A stretch of DNA of 64,000 nucleotides, taken from NCBI GenBank assembly GCA_042095135.1, contig JBELBV010000004.1, positions 38,575 through 102,574 on the forward strand, read 5' to 3'. The stretch comes from UA16 sp042095135 (lineage in GTDB: Bacteria > Bacteroidota > Bacteroidia > Flavobacteriales_D > Sanyastnellaceae). Both the position numbers and the translations under genes were made by a program. Of the stretch, positions 35,786 through 45,425 are shown one piece after another (within the stretch, counting starts at the first letter, position 1; each line of letters opens with the position of its first letter). Under the pieces are notes generated by a model that saw only the letters and a program-made list of their open reading frames with translations, was not told the origin of the DNA and searched no databases.

Positions 35786-37417
35786 ATGGACCCGAGCCAA
35801 TTGAACCCGCAACGTACCCCGGAGCAGTCCGGTGAGCAATCGCGGTTTGTAGACGTACGGTTCCCTGCCCAATGGAGTTCTGACGCAGCACAAATTCAAC
35901 GGGCTTTGGCCAAATCTGTGGGGTGCAAGGAAGAAGAATTGGGGGAATTCCGGGTGGTGCGCAAAAACCTCGATGCGCGGAAGAGGCCGGTCCAAGCGGT
36001 TTGGCGATTTGAAGTGGCGCGGGCAGGTGGGCGCTTGCCCGAAGCTCGGGAGCCAAATTTGCAATTGCCGGTGCTACCCAACGATGCCGAAACGGTCTAC
36101 GTGGTTGGAGCCGGACCTGCCGGGTTGTTTGCCGCCCTTGCACTCATTCGTCAAGGCCAACGGCCCGTTCTTCTCGAGCGCGGTCAGTCGGTACGCCAAC
36201 GCCGCAGGGATTTGGTGAAAATCACCCGCGATCACATCGTGGATCCGAATTCGAACTACTGCTTTGGAGAAGGCGGAGCCGGCACATACAGCGATGGAAA
36301 GCTGTACACGCGAAGCCACAAGCGCGGTGACATCCGTGGCGCTCTAGAATGGTTGGTGCACTTCGGTGCAGACCCTTCGATATTGGTGGAGGCGCATCCG
36401 CACATCGGAACCAACAAGCTTCCCGACATCATTCAGCGCATGCGCGAGGCCATTTGCGCGGCAGGAGGGCAGGTGCATTTTGGCGCGCAGTTGGTCGATG
36501 TTGAGGCTGTGAATGGGGTGTTGGACGCTGTGCAATGGGAGGATGTCGCGACGGGCGAACGCCACCGACGCGATGCGAATCGGCTGATCCTCGCGACGGG
36601 GCACAGTGCCCGGGATGTTTTTGAATTGTTCGATGCCAAAGGATGGGCATTGGAGGCCAAACCGTTCGCAATGGGCGTGCGCATCGAACATCCCCAAGCC
36701 TTGGTGGATTCTATCCAATACCACGGGGAAGAACGCGGAGAGGCCTTGCCGCCCGCATCGTACCGCTTGGTTTGTCAGGCCAACGGGAGAGGCGTCCATT
36801 CGTTTTGCATGTGTCCTGGCGGCATAGTCGCCCCGTGCGCAACCGAACCGGAACAAGTGGTCACCAACGGTTGGTCGCCTTCGAAGCGCAACAATCCCTT
36901 TGCCAACTCAGGGATGGTTGTGCAACTGACTGCAGTTGATTGGGAATCTCTGGGCTTCCAAGGACAACTTGGAGGGTTGGCCTTTCAGCGGGACTTAGAG
37001 CGCTTGTGCTGGGAAGCCGCTGGAAAAACCCAGCGCGCACCAGCTCAGCGGCTGGTGGACTTTATGGCCGGCGACCGAGGACGTACATCCAAAACGTTGC
37101 CTAATTGCTCTTATGTACCCGGTGTGGTTTCGGTGAACCTCCGTGAGCTGTTGCCACACGTGATTTCTGATGCCTTGGCGGCTGGCTTGCGCACCTTTGG
37201 CAAGCGCATGCCGCGTTACCTCAATCCCGATGCCATTTTGATTGCACCCGAATCCCGCACATCCAGCCCGGTGCGTATCCCACGCGACCGCGAGGACCTG
37301 ATGCACCCGGATGTGAACGGCTTGTATCCGTGCGGGGAAGGCGGAGGCTACGCCGGTGGCATTTTGTCCGCTGCATTGGACGGGATGCGTGTGGCTGAAG
37401 CCGTGGCGACTGCATAA
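35786..37417 (+). CDS. Uncharacterised FAD-dependent dehydrogenase (COG2509-like)
   Basis: 543 residues. FAD-binding Rossmann motif VYVVGAGPAGLFAALALIRQ near residue 111, then the family signature NSNYCFGEGGAGTYSDGKLY, ATGHSARDVFELF, and the C-terminal GLYPCGEGGGYAGGILSAAL. The N-terminal ~105 residues form the small domain usual in this family (GEFRVVRKNLDARKRP). Reaction unknown. It is divergent from the fused E1 gene. Confidence 0.9.
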   Translation: MDPSQLNPQRTPEQSGEQSRFVDVRFPAQWSSDAAQIQRALAKSVGCKEEELGEFRVVRKNLDARKRPVQAVWRFEVARAGGRLPEAREPNLQLPVLPNDAETVYVVGAGPAGLFAALALIRQGQRPVLLERGQSVRQRRRDLVKITRDHIVDPNSNYCFGEGGAGTYSDGKLYTRSHKRGDIRGALEWLVHFGADPSILVEAHPHIGTNKLPDIIQRMREAICAAGGQVHFGAQLVDVEAVNGVLDAVQWEDVATGERHRRDANRLILATGHSARDVFELFDAKGWALEAKPFAMGVRIEHPQALVDSIQYHGEERGEALPPASYRLVCQANGRGVHSFCMCPGGIVAPCATEPEQVVTNGWSPSKRNNPFANSGMVVQLTAVDWESLGFQGQLGGLAFQRDLERLCWEAAGKTQRAPAQRLVDFMAGDRGRTSKTLPNCSYVPGVVSVNLRELLPHVISDALAAGLRTFGKRMPRYLNPDAILIAPESRTSSPVRIPRDREDLMHPDVNGLYPCGEGGGYAGGILSAALDGMRVAEAVATA

Positions 37418-37441
37418 AAAAAGCCACCCGTGAAGGTGGCC
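37416..37441 (-). terminator. Intrinsic terminator for the minus-strand TSP3 protein gene
   Basis: Minus strand GGCCACC, loop TTCAC, GGGTGGC followed by TTTTTTT. The T-run overlaps the stop of the opposite FAD gene. It lies 47 bases beyond the end of the 37488 gene. Confidence 0.75.
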
Positions 37442-37487
37442 TCTTTGGCCGACCCGTCGGGACTGCCGTTGTCAAATAATTCTGTTT

Positions 37488-39008
37488 TTATTCCGATGAG
37501 GCGGTGCCTTCGTTCAACTGCTGGTCCAATGCGGCAACCACCGCAACATCGACCAATTTGCCGTTGAATTCACCAACAATGAACGCTTCGGTGAAGCCGG
37601 CTTCTTGCATGGCTACCAACTGCGTTTGGGCGTCGTACATGGAAAATACGGATTGCGTCACAAATGTCATCGTACTCGACTGATCAAACTTCTGAGTTAC
37701 CTCGCCTTTCAACAGAAACGGCGTGATACGTTCCATGTCCAAGGTGCGCACATCCGGCGCGAGTTGAATGCGGTAAGAAGGGCGAATGGCGGGCATGACG
37801 GCACGCAATGCGTCGATGTTCATGCCTTCCAGAGCGCTCGTCGCAGCGGCTGCTGGAGCCGGAGTGGCTGGGGCGCGAACGGCCTTGACCTTGATCGTGG
37901 ATTTATCGGTTCCAAACGACTTTAGCAGGCGCACTTCTGCGGGGGTCAACCCTTCGCTGCTTACCGCTTGCACGGCAGGGGCGTTTTCGGGGGTTTCGAT
38001 GCGCTGGAACACTTCCAAGGTCGGAGCCGTTTGCTCGCTGCGTTGTGCCGCAACGGCTTCCCACTGTGCTTCGCTCAGCGCAATGCCTTGCATGTTGACA
38101 CGGGTGTGGGGCGAGAACGGTTCGAGGTCTTCGTAATCCGCAATGCCGTCTTTGTCGGAGTCCGTAGGGCAGCCGCGCTTGTCCACAGAGGCACCAAGGG
38201 GTGTCGCTGGGCATCGATCGCGGTTGTCCTTGATGCCATCTTGGTCGAAGTCGTTGCCCAATTCGGCCAATTCCGCCGGGAGTTCAATGCGCGGCTCCGC
38301 ATAATCGCGGCCCACGCGAATGCCAATGCCCGCTTGCGCTGTGGTCAGTATATCCATATGACCCGGGCGCGGATCTAAACTGGCTTCTGCTCCCGCCATC
38401 ATGGCAAAAGCAGCACTCGCGTAGACCCGAGGTGTCAAATTCAAATTCACGCCCATGCGAATGGGCACCGCAACATTGCGTTGCGTGGCGGTCTGCGATT
38501 CGTACGTGTAGTCGGGTGTCAACTCCCGAGCAAGTACGTGGGCATTCGAAGCGTCCTCGGCCATGTTGTAGACCTTGCCGTTGCTCCAGTAGAAGTAGGC
38601 GTTGCCGTCAGCGTCAGCGAGATCAGCAAAGTTTGACTGCTGCATGTAGTTGATGCCAAAACCGATCCAGGGCTGGATGAATTTTCCGTTATCGTAGGGC
38701 GTGTGCAGGCGGAGTCCCGCTCCAACACCATACCATTCTGACATTTCATGGCGTCGATCGGCTGCTGTTAAACCCAATCCGCCCCAATTCAACTCGGCAT
38801 CGGCTGAGCAGTACGGCATGATGTCCGTGAACAAGGAAAGTTGAGTGGAATAGGCCCCGGTGGAGGCAATCTGGATGCCGTCTTCTAAGTTGGAGGCACC
38901 TGTAAAGCTTGTTGGGCCGGTGATGACCTGCAAGCCGGTTTGAGCATTCGCGCTGCCTGCAAAGGCAATAAGCACGGAGATGCACGCAATTTGAATAGCT
39001 GTCCGCAT
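37488..39008 (-). CDS. Outer-membrane beta-barrel protein with TSP3 repeats and SPOR-like C-terminus
   Basis: 506 residues from ATG 39008 (MRTAIQIACISVLIAFAG signal peptide). Residues ~20-250 look like an eight-strand-type outer-membrane barrel; ~258-300 hold thrombospondin type 3 calcium-binding repeats (NDFDQDGIKDNRDRCPATPL, DSDKDGIADYEDLEPFSPHT). An Ala/Pro-rich linker leads to a last ~85 residues resembling a SPOR fold (SYRIQLAPDVR, QEAGFTEAFIVGEFNGKLVD) rather than the OmpA peptidoglycan-binding domain expected after TSP3. If SPOR, it would bind denuded peptidoglycan. Function inferred only. Confidence 0.8.
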   Translation of the reverse strand: MRTAIQIACISVLIAFAGSANAQTGLQVITGPTSFTGASNLEDGIQIASTGAYSTQLSLFTDIMPYCSADAELNWGGLGLTAADRRHEMSEWYGVGAGLRLHTPYDNGKFIQPWIGFGINYMQQSNFADLADADGNAYFYWSNGKVYNMAEDASNAHVLARELTPDYTYESQTATQRNVAVPIRMGVNLNLTPRVYASAAFAMMAGAEASLDPRPGHMDILTTAQAGIGIRVGRDYAEPRIELPAELAELGNDFDQDGIKDNRDRCPATPLGASVDKRGCPTDSDKDGIADYEDLEPFSPHTRVNMQGIALSEAQWEAVAAQRSEQTAPTLEVFQRIETPENAPAVQAVSSEGLTPAEVRLLKSFGTDKSTIKVKAVRAPATPAPAAAATSALEGMNIDALRAVMPAIRPSYRIQLAPDVRTLDMERITPFLLKGEVTQKFDQSSTMTFVTQSVFSMYDAQTQLVAMQEAGFTEAFIVGEFNGKLVDVAVVAALDQQLNEGTASSE

Positions 39009-39072
39009 GGGTTCTAAGGGAATTAATTGACAATTCATCCCCGCCCTTTACGGTAGTCATCGAGAAAAAGTT

Positions 39073-40194
39073 TCAGTTTATCGCAAATTCTTCCGCAGCG
39101 AGCCGGCCTACTTCCATGCCAATGGCCACGCCCATGCCGCCCAACCGTACGGCAGCAATGCCGTTTGGTGCGAATCGATGCACAATGGGTGAGCGGTCCT
39201 TGCCAACGCCCAATTGACCCGACCATTCGAATGCAATACCCGCAGTTTTGGTGGCGGGCCACAGCGTTTCGAGGAGGGAGTGCAGCCGATGGCGCGTGGC
39301 CCTTTCGTCAAGTTCCCAATGTCGTCCTCCGCCAATAAGCATGCGGTTTTCAATTGGCCGAGCGTAGACGTAGCCGGCGTCAATGTGCACCGCGTGTGGA
39401 AAATTAAAGGCGGGGATGCGGTCGGTTACCAGCACATGATTGACGGCTGGTTGGACGTCGAGCTGTGGAATCAATCCGGCGGCCAGTGCGTTGGTGGCAA
39501 TCAGCAGTCGTCTCGGGTGAATCTCTGCCGCTTCACGGGTCAGGGTGCTAATCTGTAGCTCGCATATGCTCTCGGTTGCATCAATTGAATCCACCCGGAT
39601 GCCCGTCAATACGTCGATGGCGCTGGCCTGCGCCAAGGACTTGAATGCGCGGTTCATCTTACCGGTATCCAACAATCCTTCCAATCGGGAGAGGACGGCA
39701 TGGCCTCCGGTTTTCATGTGCAGATGCGGCAGGGAATGGGTCGGAACGGTAGTGAAGGTGTCCGCGATGCCTGTGACCGGCTGGATCCAGCGGTTGAGGT
39801 CTGCCAATTCATGGGCTGGCGGTATGGCTTCACTTCTGCCTTGTGGAAACAGTTCAACACTTCCACACACGCGGTGTCCAAGGGCCGAATCACCAAACGT
39901 CGAACGCAGCCGTTGCAGCCCATGCCACCGTTTACGCACCAATTCCAATGTAGCCTCATCGCCAAGGGTATGGCGATCATGCTGCAGTTCTGTGGCGCTT
40001 CCGAAGCAAGAGAACCCCGCATTTCGCGAGGAACCGCCTCCGCCAATCGGGTCGGCATCTACGACCACAATGCGCCAGTTGGGATGCATGGAGCGCGCGT
40101 GGAGCGCGGCGGACAGGCCAACAATTCCGGCGCCCACCACCATCAAATCGACGTCTTCGAGCCATGCGTTTGATTCCCAATAACTAAATGCCAT
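39073..40194 (-). CDS. FAD-dependent oxidoreductase, DAO (glycine/D-amino acid oxidase-like) family
   Basis: 373 residues. FAD motif DLMVVGAGIVGLSAALHARS, then the glycine-rich GGGGSSRNAGFSCFGSA as in DadA/SoxA-type enzymes, a late VYARPIENRMLIGGGRHWEL segment and the terminal VRLGGMGVAIGMEVGRLAAE. The substrate is probably an amine or amino acid; which one cannot be told. Divergent from the next gene with a 36-base gap. Confidence 0.88.
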   Translation of the reverse strand: MAFSYWESNAWLEDVDLMVVGAGIVGLSAALHARSMHPNWRIVVVDADPIGGGGSSRNAGFSCFGSATELQHDRHTLGDEATLELVRKRWHGLQRLRSTFGDSALGHRVCGSVELFPQGRSEAIPPAHELADLNRWIQPVTGIADTFTTVPTHSLPHLHMKTGGHAVLSRLEGLLDTGKMNRAFKSLAQASAIDVLTGIRVDSIDATESICELQISTLTREAAEIHPRRLLIATNALAAGLIPQLDVQPAVNHVLVTDRIPAFNFPHAVHIDAGYVYARPIENRMLIGGGRHWELDERATRHRLHSLLETLWPATKTAGIAFEWSGQLGVGKDRSPIVHRFAPNGIAAVRLGGMGVAIGMEVGRLAAEEFAIN

Positions 40195-40230
40195 ATTTTT
40201 ACGTTCTAAGTGGAGGACGAACCCCGCGCA

Positions 40231-43200
40231 ATGACCTGCAAATCAACCCAAAAGAAGCTTATGCCTGTTCCACAGTCCAACCGTGGACACAAGGTAGCGC
40301 GAATTTTGCCCCGGCGGTGGTTCGTGCTTGCGACGTTGTTGATGGCATTTGGGCTTACTTCTACGGTGGTTGCTCAAGAAGACCTGCTCGCCGTGTTTGG
40401 AACGGTGAAGCACGAGGAAAGCAACAAGAAACTGCAGGGTGTACGGGTGGTGGTATACCAGGATGGCGTGGAATTCGATGCCATTTCAACAGACGCACGA
40501 GGAGGGTACGTATTCGATTTACCGCTCCGCCACAATTACACCTTCAGTTTTGAGCTGCCCGAACACAGCAATAAGCGCATTGAAGTAAACGCCTCTGGCA
40601 TCCCGATGGACGTCAAGGGTACGCGCAACATGGACTTGGACATGAGCTTGATGCCGCTGCCTCCGGGCTTTGACGCGAGCATTTTTGAAGATCCCTATGG
40701 ACGTGGAGAATATTCTGCGGACCAGAACACGGTAATTTTTGACAGCAATTACACGGTCCGCATGCGCAACAAGGTGAATGCTGAATTGGCGCGTTTGGAT
40801 CGAATGGCGGGGCAAGCAGAGGAAATGCGCGAGAAATTCGGTGACTTTGTCCAGAAGGGTGACCGGGCGAAATCCAGCCGGGAGTGGCAGAAGGCGGTGG
40901 ACTTTTACGACTCAGCGTTGGACCTATTTCCAGAAGAGGCCGATGTGGTGACGAAGCGCGACGAGGCGCAACGTGAATTGGACGCAGCGAACGCGGTGAA
41001 TGCGGATGAGGCGGCGTTCCAGGCGTTGCTCGATGATGCGGAGCGTGCCCTGTCAAAGGATCGACTCGACGAAGCACGAGATAGATTCGAAGCAGCCAAA
41101 GACATGCGGCCAGATGCTCAGGAACCGCGTGACGGGTTGCGCCGAGTGGATGAACGGGAGGATGCCCTCGCCAATTCAGCTGAAGCCGATGAGGAGTACA
41201 ACGAACTCATCGAAGACGGGGATATCTATTTTGAACGCGAACAATGGGACCGGGCGATTGACAAATTTGCCGAAGCCAGTGCGCTGAAACCGAACGAATC
41301 CTACCCCAAGAACCGCATGGAGGAGGCGCAGATTCGCCAGGCGGATTTGGCTGCCCAGCAGGCAGATTTAATTGCCAAGACCATTGAATACGAGGGGTTG
41401 ATTGACGAAGCCAATCTGTTGTTTCGGGACGATAATTACGCCGAAGCGCTGGTGAAGTACGAAGCCGCAGGTTCGGTACTGCCAGCCGAACGCTTTTGGC
41501 AACAGCGCGCAGAAGCCTGCCGAGAACGTATGTCCGAAGCCGATGCCAAGGATGATGGACGTCGGAACCGAGCTGCTGAGGAAGCTGAGCGTGAGGCCGC
41601 TGCTGCGCTTGAACGTGAGCAACGGGAAAACTACAACCGCATCAACGACGACGCTGATGAGGCATTCCGAAACAATGATTACGCTGAGGCCATTGCCCAG
41701 TACAATGAAGCGCTGGCTATTTTCCCTGACGAACGGTACCCCAAACAGCGTATTGCGGAAGCGGAGAAGCGTTTGTCTCGGGCTCAGGACGCTGCAGCGG
41801 CTGACGATGACCGCACGGATTCAAGGGATTCAGAAAATAGTGGAACGGACGCAGACTCGGTGGTCGATGGTGCCGCACGAGATGCGGCCGATGCTGCAGC
41901 CGATGAAGCACGAGCCGCACGGGAAGCGGCAGAAGCAGCAGCTCGTTCGGAAGCGGAGCAAGTCGAATCGGCCTATGAACAAGCCATTGAGGCTGCTGAC
42001 GAAGCCTACGCTCGTCAGCAATGGACACAAGCCCAACGGTTGTACGACGATGCCTTGGCGGTAAAGCCCGGCGATCGGTATGCCAAGTCGCGCAAGGAAC
42101 GTGCGGAGCGGGCCGCGAATAGCGCTTCAGATGACGACTTCGCCGAACGCGATCAAGGACCGTCGGAAGCGGATCTTGAACGCGAACGTGCCGCCATGGA
42201 ACTCGACGCTCAACGGGAGGCGGAGCGCCAAAACGAAGCCGCCCAAGCCCTGGAGGCCCAGCTGCTTGCAGATCAGCAAGCCGAACGCGAACGAGAAGAA
42301 GCGGAACGCCAAGAACAAGCCGATCGGGACCGCCGACGCGCCGAAAAGTTGGCGCAGCAGATGAACAACTCCGATAAGGACGAGGTGGAAGCGTACTACA
42401 AAGCGGCGTTGGAAAGCGAAGCGGAAGCCCGAAAGCAGGAGGTGGAAGAGAAGAAAGCGGCGCAAGAACAATTGCTACGCGACGCCCAGCGCAGTGCGGC
42501 AGAACGCGTCGACCGGGACCTCCAAGCGCAGAAGGACATCGAGCGTCAGAGCCAAGCCATTAATGAGGCAGGTGTAGCGCAACAAGCAGAGCGTCGCCGA
42601 GAACAGGAACAACGAAAAGCGGCTTACGAAGCCAATGCGGATGAAGCTCAAGCGGTTGGTTCTGAGATGATTCAACAAGGCGCCCGCGATGCAGAGAACC
42701 AAGGCCGCCGAAAGCGCCGCCTCGAGGAACGCCGCGCCCAAGATTACACCTTGAACGTGCCGGAGGTGGAGGCCAAGAAGCGGTCGTTCCGCAACCTCTT
42801 CCAGGGGCTTTCACGAACGGCTGAGGACCGCCGCAGCGAATCCCGTGCGCAGGTTGAGAACATGACCCGTCGTTTCCGCCGCCTCGGAGATGGTGCCAAT
42901 GCCCGTGCGCAAGAACGTTGGTTGGAGGCCCGCCGTCGCGAGAAAAAAGAACAGCAATTGCTCGCACAGCGGGAACAGGAAGCCCGCCAGCGAGCGTACA
43001 ACGAGCAACAAGCAGCGCAGGCCAACCTACGGGAAGTAGGTCCCCGAGCTCCAGAGGATTACAAATTGGCCGAGGACGATGCCGACATCTTGCAAGGGGT
43101 GAATGAGGAGTCTTACGACATCCCGAATGGCCTTGTCATTGAACGTACAGTCCGCACCGGCAACCTTGTTGTCCGCTACCGCAAAGTGGTGACCAAAACC

Positions 43201-43278
43201 GGGGTGTACTACTTCCGAGGGGACCGGAGTATCACCGCGGACACTTGGCGCCGTGAAACTACTGTTGTACTCGATTGA
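40231..43278 (+). CDS. Large secreted TPR / coiled-coil protein with CarboxypepD_reg-like domain
   Basis: 1015 residues from ATG 40231 (ATG 40261 also possible). A hydrophobic segment (FVLATLLMAFGLTSTVVAQE) acts as signal or anchor. Residues ~54-140 are a carboxypeptidase-regulatory-like sandwich (VFGTVKHEESNKKLQGVRVV). Then at least five TPR-like units, with recurring NDYAEAIAQYNEALAIFPDE-type helices and YPK at the unit ends. From ~545 to ~940 the chain is an extremely charged Ala/Glu/Arg coiled coil, then a small folded end (NGLVIERTVRTGNLVVRYRK). The stop overlaps the TonB-like ATG by one base. A long periplasmic scaffold is the natural inference. Confidence 0.8.
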   Translation: MTCKSTQKKLMPVPQSNRGHKVARILPRRWFVLATLLMAFGLTSTVVAQEDLLAVFGTVKHEESNKKLQGVRVVVYQDGVEFDAISTDARGGYVFDLPLRHNYTFSFELPEHSNKRIEVNASGIPMDVKGTRNMDLDMSLMPLPPGFDASIFEDPYGRGEYSADQNTVIFDSNYTVRMRNKVNAELARLDRMAGQAEEMREKFGDFVQKGDRAKSSREWQKAVDFYDSALDLFPEEADVVTKRDEAQRELDAANAVNADEAAFQALLDDAERALSKDRLDEARDRFEAAKDMRPDAQEPRDGLRRVDEREDALANSAEADEEYNELIEDGDIYFEREQWDRAIDKFAEASALKPNESYPKNRMEEAQIRQADLAAQQADLIAKTIEYEGLIDEANLLFRDDNYAEALVKYEAAGSVLPAERFWQQRAEACRERMSEADAKDDGRRNRAAEEAEREAAAALEREQRENYNRINDDADEAFRNNDYAEAIAQYNEALAIFPDERYPKQRIAEAEKRLSRAQDAAAADDDRTDSRDSENSGTDADSVVDGAARDAADAAADEARAAREAAEAAARSEAEQVESAYEQAIEAADEAYARQQWTQAQRLYDDALAVKPGDRYAKSRKERAERAANSASDDDFAERDQGPSEADLERERAAMELDAQREAERQNEAAQALEAQLLADQQAEREREEAERQEQADRDRRRAEKLAQQMNNSDKDEVEAYYKAALESEAEARKQEVEEKKAAQEQLLRDAQRSAAERVDRDLQAQKDIERQSQAINEAGVAQQAERRREQEQRKAAYEANADEAQAVGSEMIQQGARDAENQGRRKRRLEERRAQDYTLNVPEVEAKKRSFRNLFQGLSRTAEDRRSESRAQVENMTRRFRRLGDGANARAQERWLEARRREKKEQQLLAQREQEARQRAYNEQQAAQANLREVGPRAPEDYKLAEDDADILQGVNEESYDIPNGLVIERTVRTGNLVVRYRKVVTKTGVYYFRGDRSITADTWRRETTVVLD

Positions 43279-43997
43279 TGAATTCGCGGTCGCAGCGTTT
43301 TTGGGTGGCGATGGTGTTGACCTTGTCGTTGCATGCCGTGGTTTTGTTCATTTTATGGATGCAGCCGGCGGGGCGGTATGCCGCAGCGGCCGATGCGTTC
43401 ATCCCCGTGGAGTTTGCAGATTTGGAAGCGGCTGAAAGTGTTGCCCAGACTTTGGAACAGCAGCTGCGTGCGCAAATGGAATCCCGCGTTTCCAACTTGG
43501 TGGCCGATGCCAACGCGTCGGCTTCTTCGGAAATGCAATCCACCAGTGCCCGAGACGAAGCCCGTATGGCCGAGGAAGTGGAGGCTGAATTGCGCGCGAT
43601 GGAGCAAGCGGAGTTTGAGCGGTTGGCGAGCGAAGAAAAAGATTTCGGATTGGAAGGGGTGCCCGACGATGGCCAAAACGGCCAAATCAACACCCTCACC
43701 GGCTGGGACAACCGTTATGACGGCCGCGTCATCGTTTCGTATGACGTGGCGAACCGCAAGCACGTGTACTTGCCCATTCCCGGCTACCAATGCCTCGAGG
43801 CAGGTAAGGTGATTGTGGAAGTGGAGATTGCTCGCGACGGCAGCGTGAGCAAGGCTCGGGTGGTGCAGTCGGCTGTGGGCGATGCGGAGGCTTGCTTGAA
43901 CGGCGCGGCGCTGAAATACGCACGCCGATCGGTGTTCGAAACCCGCACGGATGTGGACCAGGCAGGCACCATCACCTACGAGTTTGTCGCCCAGTAG
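43278..43997 (+). CDS. TonB-like energy-transducer-type protein
   Basis: 239 residues from ATG 43278 (TGATG overlap). One N-terminal membrane helix (FWVAMVLTLSLHAVVLFILW) with the SLHA pattern of TonB, an acidic helical spacer instead of the usual Pro-rich linker, and a C-terminal TonB-like domain (GKVIVEVEIARDGSVSKARV, GTITYEFVAQ). It should sit in the inner membrane and reach into the periplasm. No exbB/exbD adjacent. Coupled to the TPR/coiled-coil gene, so the two products probably act together. Confidence 0.85.
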   Translation: MNSRSQRFWVAMVLTLSLHAVVLFILWMQPAGRYAAAADAFIPVEFADLEAAESVAQTLEQQLRAQMESRVSNLVADANASASSEMQSTSARDEARMAEEVEAELRAMEQAEFERLASEEKDFGLEGVPDDGQNGQINTLTGWDNRYDGRVIVSYDVANRKHVYLPIPGYQCLEAGKVIVEVEIARDGSVSKARVVQSAVGDAEACLNGAALKYARRSVFETRTDVDQAGTITYEFVAQ

Positions 43998-44070
43998 CCG
44001 TTGAAAACTGCGCCGTGAAGGCCGCTTTGGTGCAGGGCGTGGTGTAACTTCGCTCAAGAAGTAATTTGAT

Positions 44071-45309
44071 TTGGCCTATACCACTGAACAACCGCTGAAA
44101 TTGGGCGTCATCCGAGAAGGAAAGACCCCGCCAGACCAGCGCGTCCCATTGACGCCGGACCAATGTGTTCTGCTGGAAGAGCGCTTTCCTCAATTGAAAA
44201 TCGCTATTCAATCCAGCCCCGTTCGTCGCATCCGAGATGCGGAATACAGCGCGGCAGGTTTGGACGTTCGGGAAGACGTATCGAATTGCGATGTTTTGAT
44301 TGGCGTGAAGGAAGTGAACGTTGAGGACTTGGTTCCCGGAAAGACCTACCTCTTTTTCAGTCATACGCACAAGTTGCAGCCGTACAACGCCAAGTTGTTG
44401 GCGGCCATCCTCGACAAGAAAATCCGCCTCATCGATTACGAATTGTTGAAGCGCCCCAGCGGTCGCCGCATCATCGGTTTTGGCCGATGGGCCGGACTCG
44501 TCGGAGCGTACAGCGGCCTGCGGGCCTGCGGGTTGCGCAGCGGATCATTTGAGTTGCCCAAGGCCATCGACTGCCGCGATCTCGAAGAAATGCTGGCGCA
44601 TGTAAAGGATGTCACCCTTCCTGCGAACTTCAAGATCGTCCTCACCGGCCATGGCCGGGTGGGGCAAGGCGCTCGTGAAGTGCTGGACCACATGAAACTC
44701 CGATCGGTTCACCCAGACGACTTCTTGCGCATGGACTATCCCGAGCCGGTGTTCACGCACTTGGATGTCGAAGACTACAATGCCCGCACGGATGGGGGAG
44801 CCTTCGCCATGGATGACTTTGTTACGGATCCGTTGGAATTTGAAAGCACCTTCCCGCGGTATGCCCATGCCGCGAACCTTTTCATCGCGGGCCACTTCTG
44901 GGCCGAGGGGTCGCCATTCCTTTTTACGCGAGAGGACATGCGCCACTCGGATTGGAAGGTCAACGTCGTGGCGGACATCAGCTGCGACATCGACGGGCCG
45001 GTGGCGTGTACGTTGCGTCCTTCTACCATTGAAAATCCCATTTACGGCTATCACCCGGGTACCGAGCAGGAGTGCACGTTTGACCACCGGGAGGGCATCA
45101 CCGTCCTGGCTGTGGACAACCTGCCTTGCGAGTTGCCACGCGATGCGTCGGAAGGATTTGGCCGCGAGCTGATGGAGCATGTGATTCCTTTGTTGGTGGA
45201 AGGCGATGGCGAAGGCATCCTCGATGGAGCCAGCGAGACGACCTTGGCCGGCGAGTTAAACGCGCCCTTTGCTTACCTCGCGGATTATGTCCGCAGCGAT
45301 GAAGGTTGA
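44071..45309 (+). CDS. NAD(P)-dependent oxidoreductase of the saccharopine/alanine dehydrogenase family
   Basis: 412 residues. TTG start at 44071: an in-frame TAA at 44062 excludes any earlier start. Features: KLGVIREGKTPPDQRVPLTP, FFSHTHKLQPYN, FGRWAGLVGAYSGLRA, the Rossmann loop VLTGHGRVGQGAREV, VVADISCDIDGPVACTLR and AVDNLPCELPRDASEGFG. Close to Bacteroidota proteins annotated as lysine-forming saccharopine dehydrogenase; the true substrate may differ. TAATTTGA lies directly before the start. Confidence 0.88.
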   Translation: MAYTTEQPLKLGVIREGKTPPDQRVPLTPDQCVLLEERFPQLKIAIQSSPVRRIRDAEYSAAGLDVREDVSNCDVLIGVKEVNVEDLVPGKTYLFFSHTHKLQPYNAKLLAAILDKKIRLIDYELLKRPSGRRIIGFGRWAGLVGAYSGLRACGLRSGSFELPKAIDCRDLEEMLAHVKDVTLPANFKIVLTGHGRVGQGAREVLDHMKLRSVHPDDFLRMDYPEPVFTHLDVEDYNARTDGGAFAMDDFVTDPLEFESTFPRYAHAANLFIAGHFWAEGSPFLFTREDMRHSDWKVNVVADISCDIDGPVACTLRPSTIENPIYGYHPGTEQECTFDHREGITVLAVDNLPCELPRDASEGFGRELMEHVIPLLVEGDGEGILDGASETTLAGELNAPFAYLADYVRSDEG

Positions 45310-45390
45310 CGTTCAACTGCGGCGTTTGCTCAGGAGAATGAAACAGGTTGATTACGCTTTTGCGTAAGCTATCGGTATTAAATTTTGCTC

Positions 45391-45398
45391 TACCTTCA
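45391..45398 (+). promoter_or_regulatory. Possible promoter at the head of the sulfatase locus
   Basis: TACCTTCA lies 27 bases before ATG 45426; another candidate box, TAAATTTT, lies at 45379-45386. A short perfect palindrome TTACGC-TTTT-GCGTAA at 45352-45367 just upstream could be an operator. These are sequence resemblances only. Confidence 0.35.
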
Positions 45399-45425
45399 TG
45401 GTCACATGAAATCCATTTGACAATA

